Below are positions 18,749-26,474 of a stretch of 64,000 nt of DNA, one piece after another (the first letter of the stretch is position 1; each line of letters opens with the position of its first letter). Source of the DNA: Lacinutrix sp. WUR7. Its GTDB lineage: Bacteria; Bacteroidota; Bacteroidia; Flavobacteriales; Flavobacteriaceae. The position numbers and the translations under genes are program-made. Below the pieces are notes generated by a model. That model ran no database searches. It saw only the letters and a program-made list of their open reading frames with translations, and was not told where the DNA came from. The stretch is from NCBI RefSeq assembly GCF_016864015.1, contig NZ_CP045067.1, forward strand, positions 3,792,001-3,856,000. Reading direction: 5' to 3'.

Positions 18749-18796
18749 TTGTAAAATTAGCTACATTTACAAGCAATTATTGCTTATATTTGTAGC
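18749..18796. promoter_or_regulatory. Divergent operator/promoter between the Y-polymerase and LexA-like genes
   Basis: The 52-base gap is packed with symmetry. TTGTAAA (18749-18755) and TTTACAA (18766-18772) form one dyad. AAGCAATTATTGCTT (18771-18785) is a perfect palindrome. GCTACA (18760-18765) mirrors TGTAGC (18791-18796) around the same centre. A TATATTTG -7 box for the repressor gene is at 18785-18792. The symmetric layout fits a repressor controlling both directions; that the S24 protein binds here is inferred. Confidence 0.7.
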
Positions 18797-18799
18797 ATT

Positions 18800-19573
18800 A
18801 TGAAATTTATATCTAAAAACATACGTCATTTAAGAAGTTTAAAAGGAGTTACGCAAGAAGTGCTTGCCGAAGATTTACAGGTAACCCGATCACGTATAAG
18901 TTCTTACGAAGAAGGTCGCTCTGCGCCTACCATTGAAATGCTCATTCAATTGTCGGATTATTTTAAACTTCCTATAGATATTTTGCTTCGCAATGATTTA
19001 ACGAAAGCAAAAGACACGTCGTTTATCGAATTAGGAAACCAGCGTGTACTCTTTCCTATTACTGTAGATAGCGATAATGAAAACCTCATTGAAATTGTTC
19101 CTGTAAAAGCTTCTGCAGGGTATTTAGCAGGATATGACGACCCGGAATATATTGAGCAACTTCAAAAAATAAAATTGCCGTTTTTACCAACAGGAAAACA
19201 TCGAGCATTTCCTATTAAAGGAGATTCCATGCTTCCCATGAAAAATGGCGCATTTGTTATTGGCCGTTTTGTAGAAGATAGAAGTGAAATAAAAACAGGA
19301 AAAACCTATGTTTTAATCACCTTAAATGATGGTATGGTCTATAAACGCGTGTACAATAATATCGATTTGAATGGCTCTTTGTTACTCATGTCAGACAATA
19401 AAATATACAACGATTATAGTGTGCCAATTAATGAAGTATTAGAACTTTGGGAGTTTACTTGTAGTATTAATACCCAAGAATACACCGAAGAAGAACTAAA
19501 AATTAGTAGTATTCTCGGTATGTTTAACGAATTAGGCGTAGAATTAAAAGCTTTAGAACGAATTATAAGATGA
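18800..19573 (+). CDS. LexA-like XRE/S24 transcriptional repressor
   Basis: A 257-residue repressor. An XRE helix-turn-helix lies at residues 5-60 (GVTQEVLAEDLQVTRSRISSYEEG). The C-terminal S24 self-cleavage domain has an Ala-Gly cleavage site in KASAGYLAG (about 105), nucleophile Ser in GDSMLP (about 141) and base Lys in YKRVYN (about 180). It should be cut upon RecA activation and de-repress the flanking DNA-damage genes. It diverges from the polymerase operon and overlaps the next gene by 4 bases (ATGA). Confidence 0.92.
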   Translation: MKFISKNIRHLRSLKGVTQEVLAEDLQVTRSRISSYEEGRSAPTIEMLIQLSDYFKLPIDILLRNDLTKAKDTSFIELGNQRVLFPITVDSDNENLIEIVPVKASAGYLAGYDDPEYIEQLQKIKLPFLPTGKHRAFPIKGDSMLPMKNGAFVIGRFVEDRSEIKTGKTYVLITLNDGMVYKRVYNNIDLNGSLLLMSDNKIYNDYSVPINEVLELWEFTCSINTQEYTEEELKISSILGMFNELGVELKALERIIR

Positions 19574-20904
19574 TGTACACCATTATTGATGTGGAAACTA
19601 GCGGAACTAGTAACCGAATTACAGAGATTTCCATTTTTAAATACGACGGAAAACAAATTGTAGATGAGTTTACATCGCTTGTCAATCCCGAAGTGATCAT
19701 TCCAGTATATATTACTTCCTTAACCGGAATTGATAATGTGATGGTTGCTAATGCGCCTACTTTTTCGGAAATCGCAGCCGATGTATTAGCCATTACCGAA
19801 GACACCACTTTTGTAGCACATAATGTCAACTTCGATTATAATGTGATACGTAATGAATTCAAGGCTTTAGATATCGATTTCAATCGAAAGAAACTATGTA
19901 CTATTCGTTTGTCACGCAAGCTCATTCCGGGGCATAAATCGTATAGCTTAGGAAAACTTTGTGCTGCTTTACATATTGATATTGTTGGCAGACATAGAGC
20001 ACGTGGCGATGCCGAAGCAACCGTTGTTTTGTTTGAAATGCTATTGCAGAAAGAAGGTGCCGAAACAGTTTTTAATGACTTCTTAAAGAAAACCTCTAAA
20101 GAAGCGACATTGCCTTCGCATTTACCGACTTCCGTGTTTAATAACCTATCGGATAAAGCAGGGATTTATTATTTTAAAAATAAGAAAGGCAAGATCCTTT
20201 ACATTGGAAAAGCGAAGAATATCAAGAAACGTGTTTTAAGCCATTTTTACAGCAAGGCACAGAAATCTTTAGATCTTTGTCGGGAAACTTCTGATATTGA
20301 CTTTGAGCTCTCTGGAAGTGAACTTATCGCTTTCCTAATGGAAGATGCTGCGATTAAACAGCATTATCCGGAATTTAATGTGGTTTCCAAACGCGCACCA
20401 AAAGCCTACGCTATTTTTAGCTATGAAGATAGAAAAGGAATAACCCATTTGGCATACAATACCTTAAAAGCAACACCAAACGCCTTGCAAACCTTTTCTA
20501 CTATTGCCGATTGCAGACAGTATCTAGAAAAAATGTGTACGGAATTTGAACTGTGTCCGAAGTTTTGCCATTTACAAGAAGCGGTTACACAATGCTCCCA
20601 TTATAAGATTACGACTTGCAAAGGCGTTTGTTGCGATACCGAAACGGTAAACGATTATAATGCAAGGGTCACGGCAGCAATTACCTATATCACGGAAAGC
20701 AAACAAGATTTAGTGCTCAAACAAAAAGGACGAAACGCGCAGGAAGAGGCTTTTGTACTTATTAAAAAGAATGTGTATTTGGGATATGGTTTTGTGGATA
20801 AATCGGAACAAATAACGACTCCTGAGGATTTAGAGAATTTCTTGATTCCGCAAAAGGATAATTTGGATGTGCAGAAGATATTGCGAACGGTATTGCGCGT
20901 GTAG
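19570..20904 (+). CDS. DnaQ-like exonuclease fused to GIY-YIG/UvrC-like endonuclease (Cho-like)
   Basis: A 444-residue fusion. Residues 1-165 form a DEDDh 3'-5' exonuclease (IIDVETSG, HNVNFDYN, HRARGDAEA). Residues 185-275 form a GIY-YIG nuclease (GIYYFKNKKGKILYIGKAKNIKKR) like UvrC-N and Cho. The C-terminal part contains a cysteine-rich segment (CTEFELCPKFCH with later CKGVCC) as in Cho-type proteins. Overlap with the repressor gene suggests co-induction by DNA damage. Likely roles are incision and trimming at lesions, complementing UvrC. A second methionine follows the first, so the start could be 3 bases later. Confidence 0.92.
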   Translation: MMYTIIDVETSGTSNRITEISIFKYDGKQIVDEFTSLVNPEVIIPVYITSLTGIDNVMVANAPTFSEIAADVLAITEDTTFVAHNVNFDYNVIRNEFKALDIDFNRKKLCTIRLSRKLIPGHKSYSLGKLCAALHIDIVGRHRARGDAEATVVLFEMLLQKEGAETVFNDFLKKTSKEATLPSHLPTSVFNNLSDKAGIYYFKNKKGKILYIGKAKNIKKRVLSHFYSKAQKSLDLCRETSDIDFELSGSELIAFLMEDAAIKQHYPEFNVVSKRAPKAYAIFSYEDRKGITHLAYNTLKATPNALQTFSTIADCRQYLEKMCTEFELCPKFCHLQEAVTQCSHYKITTCKGVCCDTETVNDYNARVTAAITYITESKQDLVLKQKGRNAQEEAFVLIKKNVYLGYGFVDKSEQITTPEDLENFLIPQKDNLDVQKILRTVLRV

Positions 20905-20927
20905 TTAAGTGATCTGATTATTTTTTG

Positions 20928-21008
20928 GTCATTACGAGGCACGAAGCAATCTGTTTGTTGTTTACGAAAACTTAATGAGGTTGCTTTGTCCTACGTCCTC
21001 GCAATGAC
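20928..21008. repeat. Dispersed repeat element R1, inverted pair
   Basis: The left arm at 20928-20952 (GTCATTACGAGGCACGAAGC and following) is matched in inverted orientation by 20978-21008, which ends in CTCGCAATGAC. Together they form an imperfect hairpin of about 80 bases. The same family occurs at 21323-21350, 21360-21388, 21412-21458 and 21845-21879. Confidence 0.85.
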
Positions 21009-21024
21009 AGTAAAGACAGTGACG

Positions 21025-21312
21025 TTACAATGCATCAAACAAATCCTTCCACTCTGGATTCATACTTTCTATTAATTCTATTTTTTGTGCTCTGCTTCCA
21101 CCTTTTAATTGTTTTTCTCTAGCAATAGCATCTCCAATCCTTTGGTGCGCTTCATGATATACCAACTTGTCTACATTGTATCTTGCTGTAAACGATTTTT
21201 TATTATGTTTTTCTTTATGTTGTAGTATGCGTATTTTTAAATACGCCGTTACACCAACATAAAGTGTTGTATTATTTTTATTGGCTAGTATGTAAATGTA
21301 ACCTGGTTTCAT
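21025..21312 (-). CDS. Small GIY-YIG nuclease-domain protein (YhbQ/URI-like)
   Basis: A 95-residue stand-alone GIY-YIG domain: PGYIYILANKNNTTLYVGVT is the signature, followed by the Arg in LKIRILQHKEKH and the C-terminal EKQLKGGSRAQKIELIESMNPEWKDL. I choose the ATG at 21312. An upstream in-frame ATG at 21327 is contributed by the neighbouring repeat element and adds only MTHTI. Members of the family are thought to be structure-specific endonucleases of unknown role. The gene sits tightly between copies of a dispersed repeat family. Confidence 0.9.
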   Translation of the reverse strand: MKPGYIYILANKNNTTLYVGVTAYLKIRILQHKEKHNKKSFTARYNVDKLVYHEAHQRIGDAIAREKQLKGGSRAQKIELIESMNPEWKDLFDAL

Positions 21313-21322
21313 AATTGTATGT

Positions 21323-21458
21323 GTCATTGCGAGGCACGAAGCAATCTGTTTCTCTTTTGGTCATTGCGAGGTACGAAGCAATCTGTTTAATGATTACGTT
21401 TCCATTCATAAGACTGCTTCAGGTTTACTTCGTTACCTCGCAAAGCTCTCAGTGACAG
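21323..21458. repeat. Dispersed repeat elements R2, R3 (direct) and R4 (inverted)
   Basis: R2 is at 21323-21350 and R3 at 21360-21388, both of the form GTCATTGCGAGG-ACGAAGCAATCTG. R4 at 21412-21458 is a diverged inverted copy (GCTTC...TTCGTTACCTCGCAA...GTGAC). They lie immediately upstream of the GIY-YIG gene. Confidence 0.85.
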
Positions 21459-21471
21459 TCTAAAATGAATG

Positions 21472-21840
<369 letters not shown>

Positions 21841-21844
21841 TTAT

Positions 21845-21879
21845 GTCATTGCAAGCGTAGCGAAGCAATCTGTTTGTTG
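21845..21879. repeat. Dispersed repeat element R5
   Basis: GTCATTGCAAGCGTAGCGAA and the following GCAATCTGTTTGTTG match the R1-R3 family; the tail CTGTTTGTTG is shared exactly with R1. Confidence 0.8.
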
Positions 21880-21982
21880 TTTACAATTTAATTTTTTTTT
21901 TCAATTATTGAATGATTTGACAAACAATAAAAATTGCAGATCCAACTCTGTCGGACCTACAATTAAGATAGTATTTTAATAC

Positions 21983-22393
21983 CTATACTTTTAAATATTC
22001 AAGAACCTGTTTCCAAGATTCATAAGGTTTACTACCAAACATAATATGTTCTCCCTCAAAATCGGCTACGCCATGGTTTTTAGTATCATCAATAATATAA
22101 TCCCCTTTTACTAAGTTTTTATGATGTGTAAGTATGAGTCTGTTTTTAGCTTCCAAACCTATATGTTTTTCAACCCATAAACGTTTTTCCATCCAACAAT
22201 GTGGATTACTCCAAACCGGAGTGGTAACAATATAACAATCATAATTATTGCTTAATTTTTTAAAAGCATCAATAGCTCCATCCATTGGTTTATTGTTTAA
22301 GAAAAACCCAATTGTATTCTTCTTTTCTATAAATGGTCCTTCCCCCAATTCTACTAATACACCATCCATGTCAAATAATACTATTTTTTTCAT
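21983..22393 (-). CDS. 5'(3')-deoxyribonucleotidase (NT5C-type HAD phosphatase)
   Basis: A 136-residue HAD-superfamily protein. The nucleophile motif is LFDMDGVLVELGEGP (Asp8 and Asp10 in DMDGV), motif II is IVTTP, and the C-terminal DYIIDDTKNHG supplies the metal-binding aspartates. TTPVWSNPHCWMEKRLWVEKH with LTHHKNLVKGD is characteristic of the NT5C deoxyribonucleotidase family, which removes phosphate from nucleoside monophosphates. Only 5 bases separate it from the upstream 97-residue gene, which in turn overlaps the viperin gene. It therefore probably acts on the same nucleotide pool, perhaps limiting modified monophosphates. Confidence 0.87.
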   Translation of the reverse strand: MKKIVLFDMDGVLVELGEGPFIEKKNTIGFFLNNKPMDGAIDAFKKLSNNYDCYIVTTPVWSNPHCWMEKRLWVEKHIGLEAKNRLILTHHKNLVKGDYIIDDTKNHGVADFEGEHIMFGSKPYESWKQVLEYLKV

Positions 22394-22398
22394 CCTTT

Positions 22399-22692
22399 TT
22401 AAATTTTACTAATTAATAAATAATTTTGTTTCCTTTTTGATGCATTATACTCTTGGAATTCACAATAAAAACAAGTGATTAAAGTGTTATTATCTATCTT
22501 TATAAATAATTCTTTGTTCGCGTTTTTATTTATTTTCCTTATCACGTTTCTACTAACAACCAGAAGTGTATTACTATTTTTAAATTCTATTTTTCTTAAA
22601 ATTTGGATTAAAAGATTATCGCTAATTTGTCTGTCCCATTGTCTGTAATTAAAATGTTCTGTTTTATTAAAACCTGCTATAGAGTTTCTCAT
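22399..22692 (-). CDS. Hypothetical protein of the viperin operon (weakly DUF4258-like)
   Basis: A 97-residue protein I cannot assign. The stretch EHFNYRQWDRQISDNLLIQIL resembles the H-x-x-R-x-x-x-R-x-I-S start of DUF4258 proteins, and later strands (LLVVSRNVIRKI, LFIKIDNNTLITCFYC) fit that small alpha/beta layout; this similarity is weak. Its ATG overlaps the stop of the viperin gene (ATGA), so the two are translationally coupled. It is quite basic. Whether it is an accessory, toxin-like or regulatory protein is unknown. Confidence 0.72.
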   Translation of the reverse strand: MRNSIAGFNKTEHFNYRQWDRQISDNLLIQILRKIEFKNSNTLLVVSRNVIRKINKNANKELFIKIDNNTLITCFYCEFQEYNASKRKQNYLLISKI

Positions 22693-24116
22693 GATACGCT
22701 TTCCTCCTTTCTTAAATCTTGGTTCTTGTCATTTTCCCAATCATAAATACCACCTCTTTTTTCAAATTTATCCAAATCATAATCCATTGTTTTTAGAGCC
22801 TCTTGTATACCAACCTCTAAAATGGGTTTACTATAGTTATGTGTTCCTTGTGCATTATCAAAAAAGCGTCCTGCAGGATCTACCATAACATAACTTCCTT
22901 TAATTTCATCATTAGATTCTGGAACTATAGTTTTTACATCTTTATGCGTGTTTAAAAAATGAGAGTATTCTGCATTTGTAATTTTAAATTCATCAATTTT
23001 ATTATCATTCTGACCTTTTATTGGTAATACTTGCAATACTTTCCAACGTTTTGGTTTTGCATGTTCAATAAAATCTACTAAGTTGTCTTTATAGTTTACT
23101 TTGTTAACTACAGTATTAATTTTTAAGCCATAACCATATTGATGAATTTTATCTATCAAGTCATAATAAAATGCTTTGCTTAAGGCTCTTTTTCCTGTAA
23201 TTGCTCTCCCTATTTTAATATTATTTTCATCTTCTAAACTATCTATACTTACTGCAATCCAGTCTAGGTACGGTTTATTGTTTTCTAAAAATGCATCTGT
23301 TAATTTACTACCATTAGTAACAATCATAGTAGTCATACCTAATTGTTTTGCTGTTTTAATAAGGTTTGGCAACCACTTACAAAGCAAAGGTTCTCCGCCA
23401 GCAAAAGTTATTTTTTCAAATCCTGCTGCTGCTATTTTTCTTACTACTTCTAAAGCTTCGGTTTCTGGTAAATGTCCTTTTGGTAAAATGGTTTGTTTTA
23501 CGTCTTGAAAGGTTGCAAAACAAAACTTACAGCGCATGTTGCATGGTTCCCATAAATGAAAGTTTATACTTGGAATTTTAGTTACACTATTACTCTTTTG
23601 ATAATGTTCCATTATTAAGTCTGCAACTTCATTGGCTGTTAAATCGCCCGTATTAATAACCAAATCATAGTTTTTATCATTAGTAAAATCTACACCATAG
23701 TTTTCTTGAAATCGATCTTTCATAATTTGGTTTCTTTGCTTAATAGCTTTGGCACTTGTGGACTCGTCACTTCTATTCGCTTCATGTATTCTTTTAGAAG
23801 CACTTTCATCAGATGCTTTTAATAATACATGAAATGCATTTTTTATAAAGTGGAATCCTAATCTATAATCAATTACAAGATTCTCTTTGCTATTACATTC
23901 TAATCTAAACTTCTCATCTATTTCAGTATCCAATTCTGGTTGTGTTTTACATTTCTCTTGAAATTCGTTAATAGTCAATCCATACTTTTCCATTGCATAT
24001 TTCCTAGAATAATTTCCAACAGAAATAAACTCAAAGTTTAATTGTTCTTGAATACGTTTTCCTACTGTAGATTTTCCTGTTCCTGCAAATCCGCTTAATG
24101 TTATTTTGGTTTTCAT
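22689..24116 (-). CDS. Prokaryotic viperin with N-terminal nucleotide kinase domain
   Basis: A 475-residue fusion. Residues 1-172 form a P-loop kinase of the (d)CMP-kinase type (GFAGTGKST at 9-17; lid SKRIHEANRSDES). Residues 182-475 form a radical-SAM viperin: Cys192, Cys196 and Cys199 in CNMRCKFC, FAGGEPL, LKINTVVNKVN, KRWKVLQVLPIKGQN, VPESN and KRGGIYDW all parallel animal viperin. Viperins dehydrate CTP, GTP or UTP to 3'-deoxy-3',4'-didehydro nucleotides that stop phage transcription. The kinase likely supplies the triphosphate, as CMPK2 does beside animal viperin. I choose ATG 24116, because the upstream in-frame ATG at 24140 lies within a hairpin. A small unknown gene and a nucleotidase follow. 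Confidence 0.94.
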   Translation of the reverse strand: MKTKITLSGFAGTGKSTVGKRIQEQLNFEFISVGNYSRKYAMEKYGLTINEFQEKCKTQPELDTEIDEKFRLECNSKENLVIDYRLGFHFIKNAFHVLLKASDESASKRIHEANRSDESTSAKAIKQRNQIMKDRFQENYGVDFTNDKNYDLVINTGDLTANEVADLIMEHYQKSNSVTKIPSINFHLWEPCNMRCKFCFATFQDVKQTILPKGHLPETEALEVVRKIAAAGFEKITFAGGEPLLCKWLPNLIKTAKQLGMTTMIVTNGSKLTDAFLENNKPYLDWIAVSIDSLEDENNIKIGRAITGKRALSKAFYYDLIDKIHQYGYGLKINTVVNKVNYKDNLVDFIEHAKPKRWKVLQVLPIKGQNDNKIDEFKITNAEYSHFLNTHKDVKTIVPESNDEIKGSYVMVDPAGRFFDNAQGTHNYSKPILEVGIQEALKTMDYDLDKFEKRGGIYDWENDKNQDLRKEESVS

Positions 24117-24132
24117 AATTTTTGGTTTTTTT

Positions 24133-24163
24133 AATCTCATCCTTAAACTAAAAGGATGAGATT
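24133..24163. promoter_or_regulatory. Perfect 12-bp inverted repeat upstream of the viperin gene
   Basis: AATCTCATCCTT (24133-24144) pairs with AAGGATGAGATT (24152-24163) across a 7-base loop. In minus-strand mRNA it lies between the small upstream gene and the viperin start. It is followed by A residues, not T, so it is not a classical terminator. It could act as an attenuator, processing site or partial terminator. Confidence 0.7.
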
Positions 24164-24173
24164 AGGTTAGTTT

Positions 24174-24317
24174 TTACTTGTTTGCGTTTTTAGCTCCTGC
24201 ACTTTGTGCTCTTGCTGTAAAACTTCCTTTTGTTACACCTCCTGAATTTGAAGATCTAGCAGTACTACTTTGTATTCTCGCAGCTGCTTTACTTGTCATT
24301 GGTCTTGATTTACTCAT
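24174..24317 (-). CDS. Small SMP-like protein (47 residues)
   Basis: A short gene read from ATG at 24317 to TAA at 24174. The product is Ser/Ala/Lys-rich and basic: MSKSRPMTSKAAARIQSSTA, then an SNSGGVTKGSFTARAQSAGA region. The pattern matches small seed-maturation-protein-like (SMP domain) bacterial proteins with KAAARIQS and FTARAQSAGAKN boxes, which I recall as widespread and often stress-linked. It is probably intrinsically disordered. It lies 57 bases upstream of the viperin gene on the same strand and might be co-transcribed through the hairpin. Confidence 0.72.
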   Translation of the reverse strand: MSKSRPMTSKAAARIQSSTARSSNSGGVTKGSFTARAQSAGAKNANK

Positions 24318-24426
24318 GTTTTTAAATATTTATTAAATACTCAAAGACTTATTATTTAGTAGGCTTTCTACTAATTATCCTTTGATTACACCTGCAATGT
24401 CGAGAAGAATAGAATTATATTATTAC

Positions 24427-24456
24427 ATTTGGGATAGAGAGGCTATATTTGGGATA
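24427..24456. promoter_or_regulatory. Direct repeat ATTTGGGATA x2, candidate LytTR binding site
   Basis: The 10-mer ATTTGGGATA occurs at 24427-24436 and again at 24447-24456, a 20-base period (two helical turns on the same face). LytTR regulators bind paired direct repeats of about this size and spacing. The site lies between the divergent viperin-side and LytS/LytTR genes, about 90 bases before the kinase start. Binding is inferred. Confidence 0.6.
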
Positions 24457-24544
24457 TCGAGTACTTTTTTTGTGATATTAAAAAAAGAGTAGATTTAAAA
24501 ATCCCTTTTTTAGAGAAGTAACTACTAACAACTAGACAATTTTT

Positions 24545-25576
24545 ATGTATTACTATTCAGAGTTAAATGAACAAATAGAAGTATTAAGAACCGCAACTTT
24601 TATACTATTAGGTTTATTAATATTAATAGTCATTAGAAATTGGTATAACCTGTTCAGAAAACGATCCTTCCGAAAAAAGAACAAACAGTTAAAAAAAGAA
24701 TTAGAAGTAACTAAATTAGCCGCTTCCAAATATGATGTACAGTTAAAAAAAGGAGAAAGCTTAGAAAGAAAATTAAATAAAAAACACACGGAAATCTTCC
24801 AACTACAACAAGAAATGGAAGATTACAAACAAAAATTCTATTCCTATTTAAGTCAAAAAGAAAAAGAAATAGCACAACACAAAGAAGCTAATAATCACCA
24901 AAAAAGAGCTTACGAACGTTTTGTAAACTATAAAAATGTGGAAGCTAACAATACCAGACTCGGTGCGCATTTTATTAAAAATGTAATTAGTCAGATTTAT
25001 GTGGACATGGAGGAAACCGATAATAGTTACAAGTCCTTTCTAGGAATTAACTATAAAATGGGTAAAAACAAAAATAAAGTACCGCCAATAAAAGCCTTAA
25101 AAAACATTTTTAAGCTATTAGATTATAACGTCTCAGCTTTAAATAAAGAAAACACCTCTTTAGAAGAAGAATTAGAACATATCACTATGTTTTTAGATCT
25201 TATTAAATATCTTAAACCAAATGCGAACATACAGTTTGATAATAGTTTAAGACAAGAACAAAAAGAAAACATAAAGATCAAACCCACTTTGTTTTTCCCT
25301 TTTGTAGAAAACGCATTAAAGCATGGAAGCTTAAACAATACAGACTCGTTTATAAGTATTGTGTTAAAAGAAAATAAAAACAAGCAACTAACCTACTGCT
25401 TGGTGAATAGTGCAGAACAGCGATTAGATTATGAAACCAAAGTCGCAGAATCTTCAAATTTTGGGCTAAATGCTTTACAACAATTACTAACTGCCTATTA
25501 TCCAAATAGCAAACTAGAACATAAAACATTGCCCAATAATCAATATTTGTCGGAACTAACCTTAAGCTTAAATTAA
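24545..25576 (+). CDS. LytS-type sensor histidine kinase
   Basis: A 343-residue membrane kinase. A single hydrophobic segment (FILLGLLILIVIRNW, residues 17-35) is followed by a coiled-coil stretch (about 40-135) rich in Lys/Glu. The phosphoacceptor region is LGAHFIKNVISQIY (His near residue 141), as in the HisKA_7/LytS family. The ATPase N-box is FFPFVENALKHGSL (near 248) and a reduced G-box is SNFGLNALQQLL. There is no periplasmic sensor domain, so it may sense membrane or internal signals. The stop is directly followed by the response regulator ATG. Confidence 0.92.
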   Translation: MYYYSELNEQIEVLRTATFILLGLLILIVIRNWYNLFRKRSFRKKNKQLKKELEVTKLAASKYDVQLKKGESLERKLNKKHTEIFQLQQEMEDYKQKFYSYLSQKEKEIAQHKEANNHQKRAYERFVNYKNVEANNTRLGAHFIKNVISQIYVDMEETDNSYKSFLGINYKMGKNKNKVPPIKALKNIFKLLDYNVSALNKENTSLEEELEHITMFLDLIKYLKPNANIQFDNSLRQEQKENIKIKPTLFFPFVENALKHGSLNNTDSFISIVLKENKNKQLTYCLVNSAEQRLDYETKVAESSNFGLNALQQLLTAYYPNSKLEHKTLPNNQYLSELTLSLN

Positions 25577-26377
25577 ATGATAAAGTATATACTTGTAGAC
25601 GATGACCAAAGTGTTTTAAAATCTGTTAAAGTTAAAATTGATACTCTATCAAAAGATTACGATTTACAACACGTAAAAAGCTATGACAGTTCTAAACAAG
25701 CTTTCCAGGAGATAAACGAAGATGATTTTGATTTACTCATTGTAGATTTTGAAATGCCTGTGTATAACGGTATTGAATTAGCTCAAAAAATAGCAACGAA
25801 TAAAAAAGTTATTTTTTTAACGTCTACAACTAATAATGAAAAAAAAGTAATCAATAGTCTAGATATCTCTGGTTTCTTAAGCAAACCTTTTGATATTGAA
25901 GAATTTGAAGAAATTTTGAAAAATAAGATTTTGGGGAAAGTGAAAACTACTTTTAATAAAAATAGTACAAACTTCATCACTTTACCAATTGGCAGCAACA
26001 AAGAAGTGCGTTTTAGACCTGAACAAGTCTATTACATTAGTACTTCCTTAATTAGTAATGGATGGAAGCCTAGTAAGAAATCTCAGAAATTTGAAAAAAT
26101 TAAGGCAGATAAACCTCATAAAAACTACTTACATATTTATGGTGAAAATGATGAAATGTTATTTGAAAATGTAAGAATGAAGATTATAGATATAAATAAA
26201 GAACTATTCCGTTATAATTTCGAAAAAATCAGCCAAAGCACTATTATCAATATGTCTCATATAAAAGAAAGAAAGAATACTACTGTTTATTTATATAACT
26301 GCAAAACAGAATTTGAAATCACAGATAGAGAAAAAACAGGATTTATGGGAAAATTAAGGGCTAAATTTAAGGTTTAG
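25577..26377 (+). CDS. LytTR-family response regulator
   Basis: A 266-residue regulator. The receiver domain (1-120) has the acidic pair in LVDDDQS, the phospho-Asp in LLIVDFEMPVYNG (near 56) and the Lys in FLSKPF (near 104). The C-terminal LytTR DNA-binding domain (about 140-265) has the family's GSNKEVRFRPEQVYYIS start and later FEKISQSTIINMSHI. It starts immediately after the kinase gene and should be its partner. Targets may include its own promoter through the ATTTGGGATA repeats. Confidence 0.94.
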   Translation: MIKYILVDDDQSVLKSVKVKIDTLSKDYDLQHVKSYDSSKQAFQEINEDDFDLLIVDFEMPVYNGIELAQKIATNKKVIFLTSTTNNEKKVINSLDISGFLSKPFDIEEFEEILKNKILGKVKTTFNKNSTNFITLPIGSNKEVRFRPEQVYYISTSLISNGWKPSKKSQKFEKIKADKPHKNYLHIYGENDEMLFENVRMKIIDINKELFRYNFEKISQSTIINMSHIKERKNTTVYLYNCKTEFEITDREKTGFMGKLRAKFKV

Positions 26378-26474
26378 CATCAATAACAATTCTAAAAGCT
26401 ATAACACGCTACTTCCTAACCCGATATCAAACACTACATTCTCAATTACCGCATAAAGAATATAAAAAACACCT

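Noticed and set aside
24117-24140. Upstream ATG adding eight residues to the kinase-viperin protein
   Set aside because: The extra residues are basic and unconserved-looking, and the ATG lies in the arm of a perfect inverted repeat. The P-loop begins soon after the later ATG.
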